64,000 bases of DNA from Arthrobacter sp. Soil763. GTDB taxonomy: Bacteria; Actinomycetota; Actinomycetes; Actinomycetales; Micrococcaceae. Below, one piece after another: positions 55,009-64,000 of the stretch. How positions within the stretch are numbered: the first letter of the stretch is position 1; every line of letters starts with the position of its first letter. The notes below the pieces were generated by a model, which saw only the letters and a list, made by a program, of their open reading frames with translations, was not told the DNA's origin and did not search any database. The stretch spans positions 607,255 to 671,254 of the forward strand of contig NZ_LMSH01000001.1 of assembly GCF_001428365.1 (NCBI RefSeq). Direction: 5' to 3'. The position numbers were made by a program, and so were the translations under genes.

Positions 55009-55806
55009 TTACGCAACCAGGAGGGACGCCTGGATCGGGGCGTGGTCGCTCGGGTAGCGGTCGTGCAGCCGGAAGGTGTTGATGGCCGCGTCGGCCACCG
55101 TGATGCCGGGGGTCACGGCGATCCAGTCGATACGCCGTTCCCCGATGACCGGGTCCTTGTAGTTCAGGAAGGTCCCGAACGCCGGGGTGAGCTGCTCCTC
55201 CGCAGAGGTCCAGCTGTCTCGGAAGACACCGCTGTCCACCAAGGCGCTGTAAGTGTCGGAGGCGCCCGCCACGGCATTGAAATCACCCATCAGCACCGTC
55301 GGCAGCCCCGGTTCGGTGTGCCCGATGATCGCCCCGGCGCTGCGCAGCTGGGCGTATTCGGATTCGTGGTCGAAGTGCGTGTTGACCACCATCAGCTGCC
55401 GGCCGGTGCGCAGGTCACGGAACCTGCCCCAGGTGGCGATGCGGGTCACCTCGTTGCCCCAGGTCGCCGAGCCCGGCACGGCGGGCGTATCCGAGAGCCA
55501 GAACTGGTCCCACTCTTCCAGGGCGAGCCGGTGGGAATCGTAATAGATGCACGAATGCTCGCCCCGGCTGCCGCCGTCGCGCCCGTGCCCGATCATCCGG
55601 TAGCGCCCGGGCAGCGCTTCCTCGATGACCGCGAGCTGGTGGGCCAGGCCCTCCTGGATGCCCAGGACGTCCGGCAGCTCGTCGGCCAGCACCGCCCGCA
55701 GGGCGGGGGCGCGTTCCGGCCAGTAGTCGGCCTGGCCGGGCAGGGTCCCCGGGATGTCGCAGCGGATGTTGAAACTCATGACGCGCAACGGACTGTCGCT
55801 CGGCAA
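55009..55806 (-). CDS. Endonuclease/exonuclease/phosphatase (EEP) family hydrolase
   Basis: A 265-residue EEP-fold protein with metal- and phosphate-binding motifs MSFNIR, GIQEG, NTHFDHES, MGDFNA and the terminal SDHAPI. Such proteins cleave phosphodiesters of DNA, lipids or small molecules. A TTG at 55806 with GAGGAG seven bases upstream is the best start; the open frame reaches 55872 without a good site. There is no signal peptide. Confidence 0.82.
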   Translation of the reverse strand: MPSDSPLRVMSFNIRCDIPGTLPGQADYWPERAPALRAVLADELPDVLGIQEGLAHQLAVIEEALPGRYRMIGHGRDGGSRGEHSCIYYDSHRLALEEWDQFWLSDTPAVPGSATWGNEVTRIATWGRFRDLRTGRQLMVVNTHFDHESEYAQLRSAGAIIGHTEPGLPTVLMGDFNAVAGASDTYSALVDSGVFRDSWTSAEEQLTPAFGTFLNYKDPVIGERRIDWIAVTPGITVADAAINTFRLHDRYPSDHAPIQASLLVA

Positions 55807-55927
55807 GGGATCTCCTCGTGTCGGTAACTTCTCCAGCCTCGACGTTGAAGCTGGCGGACCGCTGACGGGCACGTAAACGGGTGCCCGCCGGAAGGTTAAC
55901 TCACGGCAAAGACGGGAGCCGCTGCGG

Positions 55928-57370
55928 CTACCGGAGGTGGTCGACCAGCTTGTCCGCGATTCCGGTGTACCTGCCCGGAGTCAGGCCCAGCAGCCGCGCC
56001 TCGGCGTCCGCGGAGAGGCCCAGTCCCTTGACGAACTCCTGCATCCGCGCGGCGTCGACCCGCTGGCCCCGGGTGAGGTCCTTGAGCCGCTCGTAGGGGT
56101 TCTCCATCCCTTCGACGCCGGCGACGGCCTCGGCACGCATGACCATCTGAATCGCCTCGCCGAGGACTTCCCAGTTGGTGTCCAGGTCCTTGGCGAGCAC
56201 GTCCTCGGCGACCGCCAGGCGGTCCAGGCCCTTGGCCACGTTGGAGATGGCGAGCAGCGAGTGGCCGAACGCCACGCCGATGTTCCGCTGCGAGGAGGAG
56301 TCGGTCAGGTCGCGCTGCCAGCGGGAGGTGACGAGGGTGGAGCCGAGGACGTCCAGCAGCCCGGAGGAGATCTCCAGGTTGGCCTCGGCGTTCTCGAAGC
56401 GGATGGGGTTGACCTTGTGCGGCATCGTGGAGGAGCCGGTGGCGCCGGCCACCGGGATCTGCGCGAAGTAGCCGATCGAGATGTAGCTCCAGATGTCCGT
56501 GCACACGTTGTGCAGGATGCGGTTGAAGCGGGCGACGTCGGCGTACAGCTCCGCCTGCCAGTCATGGCTCTCAATCTGGGTGGTCAGCGGATTCCAGTCC
56601 AGGCCCAGGCCCTCGACGAAGCTCCGGGCGACCTGCTCCCAGTCCGCGCCCGGCACGGAGGCGGCATGCGCGGCGTACGTACCGGTGGCCCCGTTGATCT
56701 TGCCCAGGTACTCGGTGCGGGCGATGCGGTCCAGCTGCCGGGTCAGGCGGTGGGCGCTCACGGCGATTTCCTTGCCCAGGGTCGTGGGCGTGGCCGGCTG
56801 GCCGTGGGTGCGCGAGAGCATCGGCACAGCGCGGTTCGCTTCGGCCATGGCGGCGATCTGGGCGACCAGCTTGCGGGCGGCGGGCAGCCAGACGTTTTCC
56901 ACGGCGCCCTTGACGCCCAGGGCGTAGGAAAGGTTGTTGATGTCCTCGGAGGTGCAGCCGAAGTGCACCATGGCGGTGAGGTGCTCGATTCCGATGCCCG
57001 GCAGGCGGCGGCCGATGTAGTACTCCACGGCCTTGACGTCATGGACGGTCACGGCTTCGATCTCGGCCAGTTCGGCGACCGAGGCCGCGTCGAACTCGGT
57101 GACGATCGCGCGGAGCTGCTCCTGCTGCGCGGCGGTGAGCGGGCCGGCTCCCGGCAGCACGCTGTTGCTGGTCAGGTGGATCAGCCATTCAACCTCGACG
57201 GCGACCCGGTCGCGGTTGAGGGCGGCCTCGGACAGGTAGTCCACCAGCGGCGCCACCGCGGGCTGGTAGCGGCCGTCAAGCGGGCCGAGCGCGATCTGGT
57301 GGTCGGACGCGGCGAGGGCCAGGCGTCCGGACGGCGTGCGGGTCTCAGCTGTGGCAGCAGTTTCAGGCAT
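55928..57370 (-). CDS. purB: Adenylosuccinate lyase
   Basis: A 480-residue purine-synthesis enzyme acting on adenylosuccinate and SAICAR. The superfamily signature is GSSTMPHKVNPIRFENAEANLE, with the catalytic His region SRTHGQPATPTTLGKEIAV. The N-terminus starts the conserved block IALGPLDGRYQPAVAPLVDYLSEAAL. It is close in fold to PcaB in this window but clearly the purine enzyme. Confidence 0.95.
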   Translation of the reverse strand: MPETAATAETRTPSGRLALAASDHQIALGPLDGRYQPAVAPLVDYLSEAALNRDRVAVEVEWLIHLTSNSVLPGAGPLTAAQQEQLRAIVTEFDAASVAELAEIEAVTVHDVKAVEYYIGRRLPGIGIEHLTAMVHFGCTSEDINNLSYALGVKGAVENVWLPAARKLVAQIAAMAEANRAVPMLSRTHGQPATPTTLGKEIAVSAHRLTRQLDRIARTEYLGKINGATGTYAAHAASVPGADWEQVARSFVEGLGLDWNPLTTQIESHDWQAELYADVARFNRILHNVCTDIWSYISIGYFAQIPVAGATGSSTMPHKVNPIRFENAEANLEISSGLLDVLGSTLVTSRWQRDLTDSSSQRNIGVAFGHSLLAISNVAKGLDRLAVAEDVLAKDLDTNWEVLGEAIQMVMRAEAVAGVEGMENPYERLKDLTRGQRVDAARMQEFVKGLGLSADAEARLLGLTPGRYTGIADKLVDHLR

Positions 57371-57529
57371 GGTCCGATTCTTTCACGAAGAGCCACCGGG
57401 CCTTAAGCGGGCGGGCCCTTGTGACGGGCCGCCCTTTTCCACATAGCGGCCGCGGCCGGTTCCGGGGGCCGGTCCCGGGTCCCTACCCTCGAAGGCGGCA
57501 CACCACGGCAGAGGAAAGGAACCCGGGCC

Positions 57530-57826
57530 ATGGGCGGGACGTTGACGGCGGCGGAGGCGGCTGCCTGCGCCTCGCGCAGCTACGAGGTGCAGCTGTTGGC
57601 GGCCAGGGTCGAGGCCTGCGCTCGGGAGGCGGACGCCGCACTCGCCGGGCTGGCCCGCCAGGAGCTCCAGGCGTGGCAGTCCCCGGCCGGGCGCGCGTAC
57701 CGGACCACCCTGGCGCTGCAGGCGGCATCACTGCGGCGCTGCCGTGACGGGCTCCAGGACGCTGCCGCGGCGGTCCTCCGGCATGCCGGTTCGGTGGCGT
57801 TGTCCTCGGGCACGCGCGGGTACTGA
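57530..57826 (+). CDS. WXG100-like small helical protein
   Basis: A 98-residue Ala-rich protein predicted as two helices flanking the turn AWQSPAGRAYR near residue 48, which resembles the WXG-type turn (W-x-S instead of W-x-G). It is overlapped by the next gene as TGATG, and that gene encodes a helical domain fused to a hydrolase. Small WXG proteins often act as secretion partners of such toxins or enzymes. The family assignment is by pattern only. Confidence 0.5.
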   Translation: MGGTLTAAEAAACASRSYEVQLLAARVEACAREADAALAGLARQELQAWQSPAGRAYRTTLALQAASLRRCRDGLQDAAAAVLRHAGSVALSSGTRGY

Positions 57827-59280
57827 TGACCGAGCTCACCCCGTCCGGCTCCGGAGAGGTGCCGCGGCCCTCGCCGCCGGCGCCGGACGGAATACTGCAG
57901 ATCCGCGGCGGCCTCGGCGGCCTGAGCTTCCAGTTCGAGGAGTTGCTCGCCGGTGCGGCCGCCCTGGACGTGACGGTGCACCGGCTCTATGCGCTGGAGG
58001 CGGAGGCCGACGCCGTCCGGCGCGCGCTCTTCGACTACCAATCCGACGCGTACAACAGCGGCAGCGGCGCCATCATCGCCGTGGGAGAAGCCGGGCGGGC
58101 CGTGGGCCGGGTGCGGGCCGAACTGGAGCACATCGCGGGCCAGGTCCGGGCCAGCCACCGGGAGTACGAGTTCACCGAGGCCCGGAACGCCCTGCTGCTG
58201 CGGATCGGGATCAGCGGCCCGGAGTTCGGTGCCGGGCTGCGGCTCTTCGAACTGCCGGGGGTACGCGACCAGGTCGAGGGCCAGACGGCCGCGGCGGCCG
58301 GCAGTCTGGCGCTGCTGCTGGGCCTGACCCGGCCCGCGGACGCCGCCGCCGCGGCGCTGACCGGGTCCGGGGACGTCCGGCGCACCATCCGGGACCTGGC
58401 CGCGATGCCCGGCATGAGCCACCTCGCGCCCCGTCCGGTGCGGGTCACCGGCAGCGACACCGCCTTAGCGGACGTCGACCTGACACCCGCCGGCCTGCTC
58501 CGGCGTGCCGGCGCCGTCGGCCGGAACAGCGGCGACATCGAAGTCATCAGCGTCGACGGCGGCGCGCAACGGGCGTGGGTGGTCATTCTGCCCGGAACCC
58601 AGCTGGGCGGCCTGCCGCCGGGAACCAACCCGTTCGACGCGGCAGGGATCGCCGAGGGGCTCGGTTACGACTCTGGCGAAACGGGCGCGGCCGTGCGCCA
58701 GGCGTTGCGGGAGTCCGGCGTCCGGGCCGGCGAGCAAATCGCCGCCGTCGGCTACAGCCAGGGCGGTATCCACGCCATGAACCTGGCCCGGGACAAGGCG
58801 TTCCTGGCCGAGTTCGATCTGAAGTACGTCCTCACCGCCGGTTCCCCGGTCGGCGGCATCACGCCCGGCCCCGGGATCGCCAGCCTGCACCTGGAGCACG
58901 AGCACGACTGGGTGCCGGGGGCTGACGGGCGGCCCAACGCCGACACCAGGGACCGGGTGACGGTGACCCTGACCAATGAACTCGTCCTGCCGCCGCCGCA
59001 GGAGTTGGGGCTGGGCCCCGGTCACCGGCTGGAGAATTACGCGGCGGGCGCGGAGGCAGTCGCAGCCAGTGGCGACCCTTCGCTGCGGGCCTCGACTGCC
59101 GCGCTGGGGGCCGTGGTCGGGACGGGCGGGACGACGGCGGTGACCAGGTTCTCGCTGCGGCGCGACCCCGTGCCGGCCCAGGGTGTGCCGACGGCTCCCG
59201 GTCCGCGGCCCGGTTCCCCCTTGCCGGCTAGTTCCGCCGGCCACCGGGCAGCCGTCCGGCCACCAGCGAGACCAGGGTGA
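57826..59280 (+). CDS. Helical-domain/alpha-beta-hydrolase protein, candidate ESX-secreted lipase or esterase
   Basis: A 484-residue protein. The N-terminal 150-160 residues are helical and Ala/Glu-rich, with WXG/LXG-like spacing. The C-terminal half is an alpha/beta hydrolase with the nucleophile elbow GYSQGG near residue 310, a following acidic turn and HEHD near residue 360. The last 40 residues are Pro-rich. There is no Sec signal. It is coupled to the WXG-like gene. The 3' end overlaps the convergent membrane-protein gene by 53 bp. Function as a secreted lipase, esterase or toxin is inference. Confidence 0.6.
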   Translation: MTELTPSGSGEVPRPSPPAPDGILQIRGGLGGLSFQFEELLAGAAALDVTVHRLYALEAEADAVRRALFDYQSDAYNSGSGAIIAVGEAGRAVGRVRAELEHIAGQVRASHREYEFTEARNALLLRIGISGPEFGAGLRLFELPGVRDQVEGQTAAAAGSLALLLGLTRPADAAAAALTGSGDVRRTIRDLAAMPGMSHLAPRPVRVTGSDTALADVDLTPAGLLRRAGAVGRNSGDIEVISVDGGAQRAWVVILPGTQLGGLPPGTNPFDAAGIAEGLGYDSGETGAAVRQALRESGVRAGEQIAAVGYSQGGIHAMNLARDKAFLAEFDLKYVLTAGSPVGGITPGPGIASLHLEHEHDWVPGADGRPNADTRDRVTVTLTNELVLPPPQELGLGPGHRLENYAAGAEAVAASGDPSLRASTAALGAVVGTGGTTAVTRFSLRRDPVPAQGVPTAPGPRPGSPLPASSAGHRAAVRPPARPG

Positions 59281-59656
59281 TGATGATGGCCGCGAACACG
59301 GCGGTCCAGAAGAACGAGTCGATCGTGAAGTGCACCGGGGTGTAGGAGCTCAACCAGGAGGTCAGGAACAGCATGGCGGCGTTGATGACCACGGTGAACA
59401 GCCCCAAGGTCAGGATGGTGAGCGGCAGGGACAACAGGCTGACGAGCGGCTTGACCAGCGCATTCACCAGGCCGAAGATCACGCCGATGAACAAGTACGC
59501 CAGAATGATCCCGATCGTGTCGGTGCCCTGGGTGACGCCGCTGTCGGCGACGGCCCCGGTGGTGGCGGAGGTGGAGATGTCCAGGCCGGGAAGGATCCAG
59601 CTGGCGATCCACAAGGCGAGGGCGTTGACGATGACCCGCACGAAGAGTGAGCGCAT
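59228..59656 (-). CDS. Phage-holin-4-superfamily four-helix membrane protein
   Basis: A 142-residue protein with four hydrophobic segments (about 4-22, 45-66, 72-96 and 114-133) and the family-typical GLVNALVKPLVSLLSLPLTILTLGLF. Actinobacterial homologues are annotated as phage holin family but are chromosomal housekeeping-type membrane proteins. No phage genes surround it. Function unknown. Confidence 0.85.
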   Translation of the reverse strand: MRSLFVRVIVNALALWIASWILPGLDISTSATTGAVADSGVTQGTDTIGIILAYLFIGVIFGLVNALVKPLVSLLSLPLTILTLGLFTVVINAAMLFLTSWLSSYTPVHFTIDSFFWTAVFAAIIITLVSLVAGRLPGGRRN

Positions 59657-59715
59657 GGCCCCATGCTGTCACATCGCCCGCCCCGCCGGCAGGAGGGCGA
59701 AGTAGGCTAAGAGCC

Positions 59716-60834
59716 ATGACTTCATCAGACATCCCGGCCGGTGGGATCCGCCCGCGTCCGGTCGTAGATCTCCTTCCGCGCTACGCCGCCGGCAAGCCGC
59801 CGGCGCCCGTCGAGGGGCTCACGAGCTACAAGCTCTCCTCCAATGAGAATCCGCTGCCGCCGATTCCTGCAGTGCTGCAGGCAATCGCCGCCCAGACCGA
59901 CATCAACCGGTACCCGGACCCGCTGAGCAGCAAGCTGCGCGGGGCGCTCGCCGGTTTCCTGGACGTCCCGGCCGAGGACATCGTCACCGGCGGCGGCAGC
60001 CTGGGTGCACTCAACCAGCTCCTGGCCACCTTTGCCGGCCAGAACGACGACGGCAAAGCCGACGAAGTGATCTACGCCTGGCGCTCCTTCGAGGCATACC
60101 CCATCAGCGTGGGCCTCGCCGGCGCCCAGAGCGTGCAGATCCCGCTGACCGCTGACGGCCGGCACGACCTGGATGCCATGGCCGCCGCGGTGACGGCCCG
60201 CACCCGGGTGATCCTGCTGTGCACGCCGAACAATCCCACCGGCCCGATCCTCACCACCGAGGAAACCGACCGATTCCTCAAGACCGTGCCCTCGGACATC
60301 GTGGTGGTGATCGACGAGGCCTACCAGGAGTTCGTTCGGGCCGACAACGCCGTCGACGGCATCGAGATGTACCGCAAGTATCCGAACGTGGTCGTGCTCC
60401 GGACCTTCTCCAAAGCACACGGCCTCGCCGGCCTCCGCGTGGGTTACAGCGTGTCCCAGCCCGGCCTGACCCAGCACCTGCGCGTCACGGCGACGCCGTT
60501 CGCGGTCTCCCAGCTCGCCGAAGCGGCGGCGGTGGCCTCGCTGGAGCACTTCGACCAGGTTGTAGAAAGGGTACAAAGCCTGGTCGACGAACGGGACCGC
60601 GTGACTTCCGGGCTGCGCGAGCTGGGCTGGGCCGTCCCGGACGCCCAGGGCAACTTTGTCTGGCTCAACCTCGGTGCGGACAGTGCCGAATTTGCCGCGC
60701 TGGCGGGGGAGCGGGCGCTGTCCGTCCGTGCCTTCGGCGACGAGGGAGTGCGGGTCAGCATCGGCGAACCCGAGGCCAACACGCGCTTCCTCGAGTTGTG
60801 TGCGATGTATACAAAACCGCCCCGGCGTTCCTAG
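59716..60834 (+). CDS. hisC: Histidinol-phosphate / aromatic aminotransferase
   Basis: A 372-residue PLP-dependent class I/II aminotransferase of the HisC family. The Schiff-base Lys is in RTFSKAHGLAGLRVGY, with the PLP-binding Asn/Asp in CTPNNPTGP and VVVIDEAYQEF, and the N-terminal LSSNENPLPP. It is not in a his operon, so it may be the second HisC-type enzyme that also aminates aromatic 2-oxo acids. The ATG at 59716 is used; an upstream frame is rejected. Confidence 0.85.
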   Translation: MTSSDIPAGGIRPRPVVDLLPRYAAGKPPAPVEGLTSYKLSSNENPLPPIPAVLQAIAAQTDINRYPDPLSSKLRGALAGFLDVPAEDIVTGGGSLGALNQLLATFAGQNDDGKADEVIYAWRSFEAYPISVGLAGAQSVQIPLTADGRHDLDAMAAAVTARTRVILLCTPNNPTGPILTTEETDRFLKTVPSDIVVVIDEAYQEFVRADNAVDGIEMYRKYPNVVVLRTFSKAHGLAGLRVGYSVSQPGLTQHLRVTATPFAVSQLAEAAAVASLEHFDQVVERVQSLVDERDRVTSGLRELGWAVPDAQGNFVWLNLGADSAEFAALAGERALSVRAFGDEGVRVSIGEPEANTRFLELCAMYTKPPRRS

Positions 60835-60895
60835 CGCTTAACACGACGCCCGCCCGGCGGAGGCTGCGGCTAAAGTAAGGACGAGTAAGCCAAAG

Positions 60896-60933
60896 ATATG
60901 CCCGCACCGGAATGTATTCCTGGATCGGCATAT
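60896..60933 (+). promoter_or_regulatory. Concentric dyad upstream of the bkd operon
   Basis: ATATGCC (60896-60902) and GGCATAT (60927-60933) are inverted copies centred exactly on a second dyad, GGAAT/ATTCC (60909-60920). The nested 38-bp symmetry lies about 50 bp before the E1 alpha start and looks like an operator for a multimeric regulator, possibly Lrp/BkdR type. Confidence 0.55.
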
Positions 60934-60979
60934 ATCCCAGCGATGGCGGCGCATTCGGATGCGCAGGCAAGGAGACGGT

Positions 60980-62236
60980 ATGGGCGCCACACATCTGCCC
61001 GCTACCGAGTTCGACGGAACCGGCGTGGACGACCAGCTTGAGGCGCAGGCCGAGGCCGTGCTCGGGGATCCCGACGTGCCCATGGTGCAGCTGCTGCGCC
61101 CCGACGGCACCTTGGGCACGGACCCGGTGTTCTCCGCCTACGCGGAGCGCCTCGATGCCGGCAAGCTGCGAGGCTTTTACGCCGACATGGCCAAGATCCG
61201 CCGGTTCGACGTCGAGGCCACGGCGCTGCAGCGCCAGGGCCAGCTGGCCCTGTGGGTTCCGCTCACCGGCCAGGAGGCGGCCCAGATCGGATCCGGCCGG
61301 GCCAGCCAGCCGCAGGACTACATCTTCCCCACCTACCGGGAACACGGCGTCGCGCTGACCCGCGACGTGGACCTGGCCGAGTTGCTGCGCCAGTTCCGCG
61401 GCGTGTCCAACGGCGGCTGGAACCCCAAGGACACGAACTTCCACCTCTACACCCTCGTCCTGGCCGCCCAGACGCCGCACGCCGTCGGCTACGCCATGGG
61501 CATCCAGCGCGACCAGAAGCGCGCCGCAGCGGACGGAACGGACGCCGCCCGGAAGCCCAAGGCCGCCGTGATGGTGTACTTCGGCGACGGTGCCAGCTCC
61601 GAGGGCGATGTCCACGAGTCGATGGTCTTTGCCTCCTCGTTCAACGCCCCCGTGGTGTTCTTCTGCCAGAACAACCACTGGGCAATCTCCGTACCCACCG
61701 CGGTCCAGACCCGCATCCCGCTGTCCAACCGGGCCAAGGGCTACGGCTTCCCGGGCATCCGGGTCGACGGCAATGACGTCATTGCGGTGCACGCCGTCAC
61801 GGAATGGGCCCTTGAGCGGGCCCGGGAGGGCAAGAGCCCGGTCCTGATCGAGGCCTTCACCTACCGCGTGGGGGCCCACACCACCGCGGACGATCCCACG
61901 AAATACCGCGGCTCGGACGAGGAAGCACAGTGGCGGGCGAAGGATCCCCTGGAGCGGCTGGAGAAATATCTCCGCGCCCAGGGACTCGCCGACGACGCTT
62001 TCTTCGACCAGGTCAAGGCCGACGGCGACGACCTCGCAGCGTATGTGCGCCGGACCATCCACGACCTCGGGTCCCCGGACATCCGGACAGCCTTCGCCAA
62101 CACCTACGCCGAGGCGCACCCGCTGGTGGCCGAGGAGCTGGCCTGGTTCGAGGAGTACAGCGCGGGCTTCGAGCCGGACGCCGGCCAGGAGGCCGGCGCG
62201 GGACAGCACGAGACAGACGGAGCAACGCGCCGATGA
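60980..62236 (+). CDS. bkdA: Branched-chain 2-oxoacid dehydrogenase E1 alpha
   Basis: A 418-residue thiamine-diphosphate enzyme subunit. The ThDP motif begins YFGDGASSEGD and ends in NNHWAISVP; the phosphorylation-loop region YRVGAHTTADDPTKYR is typical of BCKDH E1 alpha. Actinobacteria usually make pyruvate dehydrogenase with homodimeric AceE, so this alpha/beta type is more likely branched-chain. AAGGAGA precedes the ATG. The stop overlaps the E1 beta start. Confidence 0.9.
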   Translation: MGATHLPATEFDGTGVDDQLEAQAEAVLGDPDVPMVQLLRPDGTLGTDPVFSAYAERLDAGKLRGFYADMAKIRRFDVEATALQRQGQLALWVPLTGQEAAQIGSGRASQPQDYIFPTYREHGVALTRDVDLAELLRQFRGVSNGGWNPKDTNFHLYTLVLAAQTPHAVGYAMGIQRDQKRAAADGTDAARKPKAAVMVYFGDGASSEGDVHESMVFASSFNAPVVFFCQNNHWAISVPTAVQTRIPLSNRAKGYGFPGIRVDGNDVIAVHAVTEWALERAREGKSPVLIEAFTYRVGAHTTADDPTKYRGSDEEAQWRAKDPLERLEKYLRAQGLADDAFFDQVKADGDDLAAYVRRTIHDLGSPDIRTAFANTYAEAHPLVAEELAWFEEYSAGFEPDAGQEAGAGQHETDGATRR

Positions 62237-63213
62237 CCACCATGACCATTGCCAAGGCCATCAACGAGGGCCTGCGCGCGACGCTCACCAACGATTCCCG
62301 CACCCTGTTGATGGGTGAGGACATCGGCCCGCTGGGCGGCGTCTACCGCGTCACCGACGGACTGATCGGCGAATTCGGCGCGGACCGCGTGGTGGATACC
62401 CCGCTGGCCGAGTCCGGGATCATCGGCACCGCGATCGGCCTGGCGCTCAGCGGCTACCGGCCGGTCTGCGAGATCCAGTTCGACGGATTCGTCTTTCCGG
62501 GCTTCAACCAGATCACCACGCAGCTGGCCAAGATGCATTCGCGCAGCAACGGCAACCTCACCGTCCCGGTCGTCATCCGCATCCCGTACGGCGGCGGCAT
62601 CGGTTCGATCGAACACCACTCAGAGTCGCCCGAGGCGCTGTTCGCCCACACCGCCGGGCTCCGGATCATCACGCCGTCGAACCCGCACGACGCCTACTGG
62701 ATGATCCAGCAGGCCGTCGAGTGCCTGGACCCGGTGATCGTCTTCGAACCAAAGCGCCGCTACTGGCTCAAAGGCGACGTGGACACCGCATCGCCGGGTG
62801 CCTCCGCGGACCCGTTCAAGGCCCACGTCCTGCGTGCCGGAACGGACGCCACCGTCGTCGCCTACGGCCCGCTGGTTCCGGTCGCCCTGGCCGCTGCTGC
62901 CGCGGCGGCGGAGGACGGCCACAGCATCGAGGTGATCGACCTGCGCTCGATTTCGCCGATCGACTTCGATACCGTGACCGCTTCGGTGCAGAAGACCGGC
63001 CGGCTCATCGTGGCGCACGAGGCGCCGACCTTCGGCGGCATCGGCGGAGAGATCGCGGCGCGGGTCAGCGAGCGTGCCTTCCACTCGCTCGAGTCCCCGG
63101 TCATCCGCGTCGGCGGCTTCCACATGCCCTATCCGGTGGCCAAGGTGGAGGAAGACTACCTGCCGGACATCGACCGCATTCTTGAGGCGCTGGAACGCGC
63201 CCTCGCATACTGA
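62233..63213 (+). CDS. bkdB: Branched-chain 2-oxoacid dehydrogenase E1 beta
   Basis: A 326-residue transketolase-like beta subunit ([75 protein letters not shown]). It completes the alpha2beta2 E1 that decarboxylates 2-oxoacids and acylates the E2 lipoyl arm. It is coupled to E1 alpha and 11 bp before E2. Confidence 0.92.
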   Translation: MTTMTIAKAINEGLRATLTNDSRTLLMGEDIGPLGGVYRVTDGLIGEFGADRVVDTPLAESGIIGTAIGLALSGYRPVCEIQFDGFVFPGFNQITTQLAKMHSRSNGNLTVPVVIRIPYGGGIGSIEHHSESPEALFAHTAGLRIITPSNPHDAYWMIQQAVECLDPVIVFEPKRRYWLKGDVDTASPGASADPFKAHVLRAGTDATVVAYGPLVPVALAAAAAAAEDGHSIEVIDLRSISPIDFDTVTASVQKTGRLIVAHEAPTFGGIGGEIAARVSERAFHSLESPVIRVGGFHMPYPVAKVEEDYLPDIDRILEALERALAY

Positions 63214-63224
63214 CGGGGAGCCCC

Positions 63225-64000
63225 ATGACCGTGAACAAGTTCAACCTTCCCGACGTGGGCGAAGGCCTTACCGAGGCTGAAATCGTCTCCTGGAAGGTCA
63301 AGGCCGGCGATACCGTGGCGGTCAACGACGTGCTCTGCGAAATCGAGACGGCCAAATCCCTTGTCGAGCTCCCCTCGCCCTATGCCGGAACCGTCACCGA
63401 ACTGCTGGTGCCCGAGGGCGTGACGGTCGACGTCGGGACCCCGATCATCAGCGTCTCCGACGCGGGCCCCGGGGCCCCGGCGCCTGCCGCCGCGACCCCG
63501 GCAGCCGCTGCCGCGACCCCGGCGGCCGCCGCTGCGCCGGAGGCAACGGAACTGGAGGCGCCGGAACCGGCGCCCATGTACGGCACGCTTGAGCCCGGCA
63601 CTGCCGAGCCCGTTGACGCGGGCGGACCCCCGGCCGGCGGCCCGCTGGTCGGGTCCGGTCCTAAGGCCGACGCCGTCAAGCGCCGGCGCCGGATCTCCGC
63701 CCCCGCTTCCCCGGCGTTGCCAGCCGCCGTTTCCCCCGCGGTCAGCGCCGCACCGGCCGCGGCGGCCAGCGTCGCGCCGTCGGCCGAACCGGTCGAAAGC
63801 CACGACATCTGGATCGATCCGGACGCGGTCGTCCGGGCGGAGAGGCCTGCGCCGGCACCGGCCGGGACGGCCGAGGGGACCATTGACCAACGCCCCACCC
63901 TTGGCGGCGCCATCAGCGGACTCGTCAACCGGGTGCTGGCCAAGCCGCCGGTCCGCAAGATCGCCCGCGACCTCGGGATCGACCTGGCCGACGTCGTCCC
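63225..64000 (+). CDS. bkdC: Dihydrolipoamide acyltransferase E2, 5' part
   Basis: The first 258 codons; the gene continues past the window edge. The N-terminal lipoyl domain (1-80) carries the lipoylated Lys44 in EIETAKS. A long Ala/Pro-rich swinging linker (about 85-215) follows, then the start of the peripheral E3/E1-binding domain ([18 protein letters not shown]). The catalytic domain is outside. The ATG has GGGGAG upstream. Confidence 0.92.
   Translation, partial: MTVNKFNLPDVGEGLTEAEIVSWKVKAGDTVAVNDVLCEIETAKSLVELPSPYAGTVTELLVPEGVTVDVGTPIISVSDAGPGAPAPAAATPAAAAATPAAAAAPEATELEAPEPAPMYGTLEPGTAEPVDAGGPPAGGPLVGSGPKADAVKRRRRISAPASPALPAAVSPAVSAAPAAAASVAPSAEPVESHDIWIDPDAVVRAERPAPAPAGTAEGTIDQRPTLGGAISGLVNRVLAKPPVRKIARDLGIDLADVV

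Noticed and set aside
55866..55887. 7-bp stem after purB as a terminator.
   Set aside because: The stem is short, has an 8-nt loop and no T-run on the minus strand; evidence is too weak to list.
59228..59656. Holin-like gene as a sign of a prophage.
   Set aside because: It belongs to a chromosomal four-helix family carrying the phage-holin name. No integrase, terminase, capsid or lysin gene is near.

Overview
The window is a high-GC actinobacterial chromosome segment. It most resembles Arthrobacter sensu lato (Micrococcaceae), judging by GC-rich third positions, frequent GTG starts, 4-nt start/stop overlaps, a csoR-copZ-copA set, an actinobacterial LigC-type DNA ligase and an alpha2beta2 branched-chain-type 2-oxoacid dehydrogenase. 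I saw no rRNA, tRNA, CRISPR array, insertion sequence or prophage. Genes are tightly packed and no gene-free stretch exceeds about 250 bp.

Layout. 0-7.5 kb is ordinary chromosome: a partial CGNR-type regulator divergent from an EamA transporter, a WXG100 gene whose 5' end is tandemly duplicated, the copper operon csoR-copZ-copA behind twin CsoR operators, a UspA-like protein, a small orphan, a BNR-repeat protein and a ThiS/MoaD-like protein. 7.5-26 kb is a catabolic island for methoxylated aromatics: three GcvT/LigM-like tetrahydrofolate-dependent O-demethylase paralogues, a five-gene LIV-type ABC importer, a one-carbon operon (metF-purU-demethylase-padR), a meta-cleavage lower-pathway operon (PIG-L hydratase, RraA-type aldolase, PrpF-type tautomerase, VOC extradiol dioxygenase, aldehyde dehydrogenase), a GntR/FCD regulator and a DUF1932-type dehydrogenase. 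26-30.4 kb holds a glycosidase/LLM-oxidoreductase pair and DNA ligase LigC.

30.5-43.7 kb is the quinate/shikimate and protocatechuate branch: an MFS importer divergent from an IclR regulator, then shikimate/quinate dehydrogenase and a fused 3-dehydroshikimate dehydratase, then pcaH-G-B-D-C-F-I-J and a PcaR-type IclR regulator. 43.7-51 kb is mixed chromosome: small conserved proteins, a YegS-type lipid kinase, mscL, a FUSC-type membrane protein and a DrrA-like ABC exporter. 51.1-53.2 kb is pobR-pobA, feeding 4-hydroxybenzoate into protocatechuate. 53-60.8 kb has an internally shortened flavin monooxygenase, a phosphatase, an EEP-family hydrolase, purB, a WXG-like/alpha-beta-hydrolase pair, a four-helix membrane protein and hisC. 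The window ends inside a bkdA-bkdB-bkdC operon.

How it fits together (inference): ring acids are imported; methoxy groups are passed to tetrahydrofolate and removed as formate through MetF and PurU. Quinate, shikimate and 4-hydroxybenzoate converge on protocatechuate for ortho cleavage to succinyl-CoA and acetyl-CoA. A second substrate, probably derived from syringate, 3-O-methylgallate, gallate or vanillate, takes an extradiol route to oxalomesaconate and then pyruvate plus oxaloacetate. The most notable features are this second route, built on a VOC-type dioxygenase plus an aldehyde dehydrogenase rather than LigAB/LigC/LigI, and a shared 24-bp dyad at three of its promoters that looks like the GntR operator.
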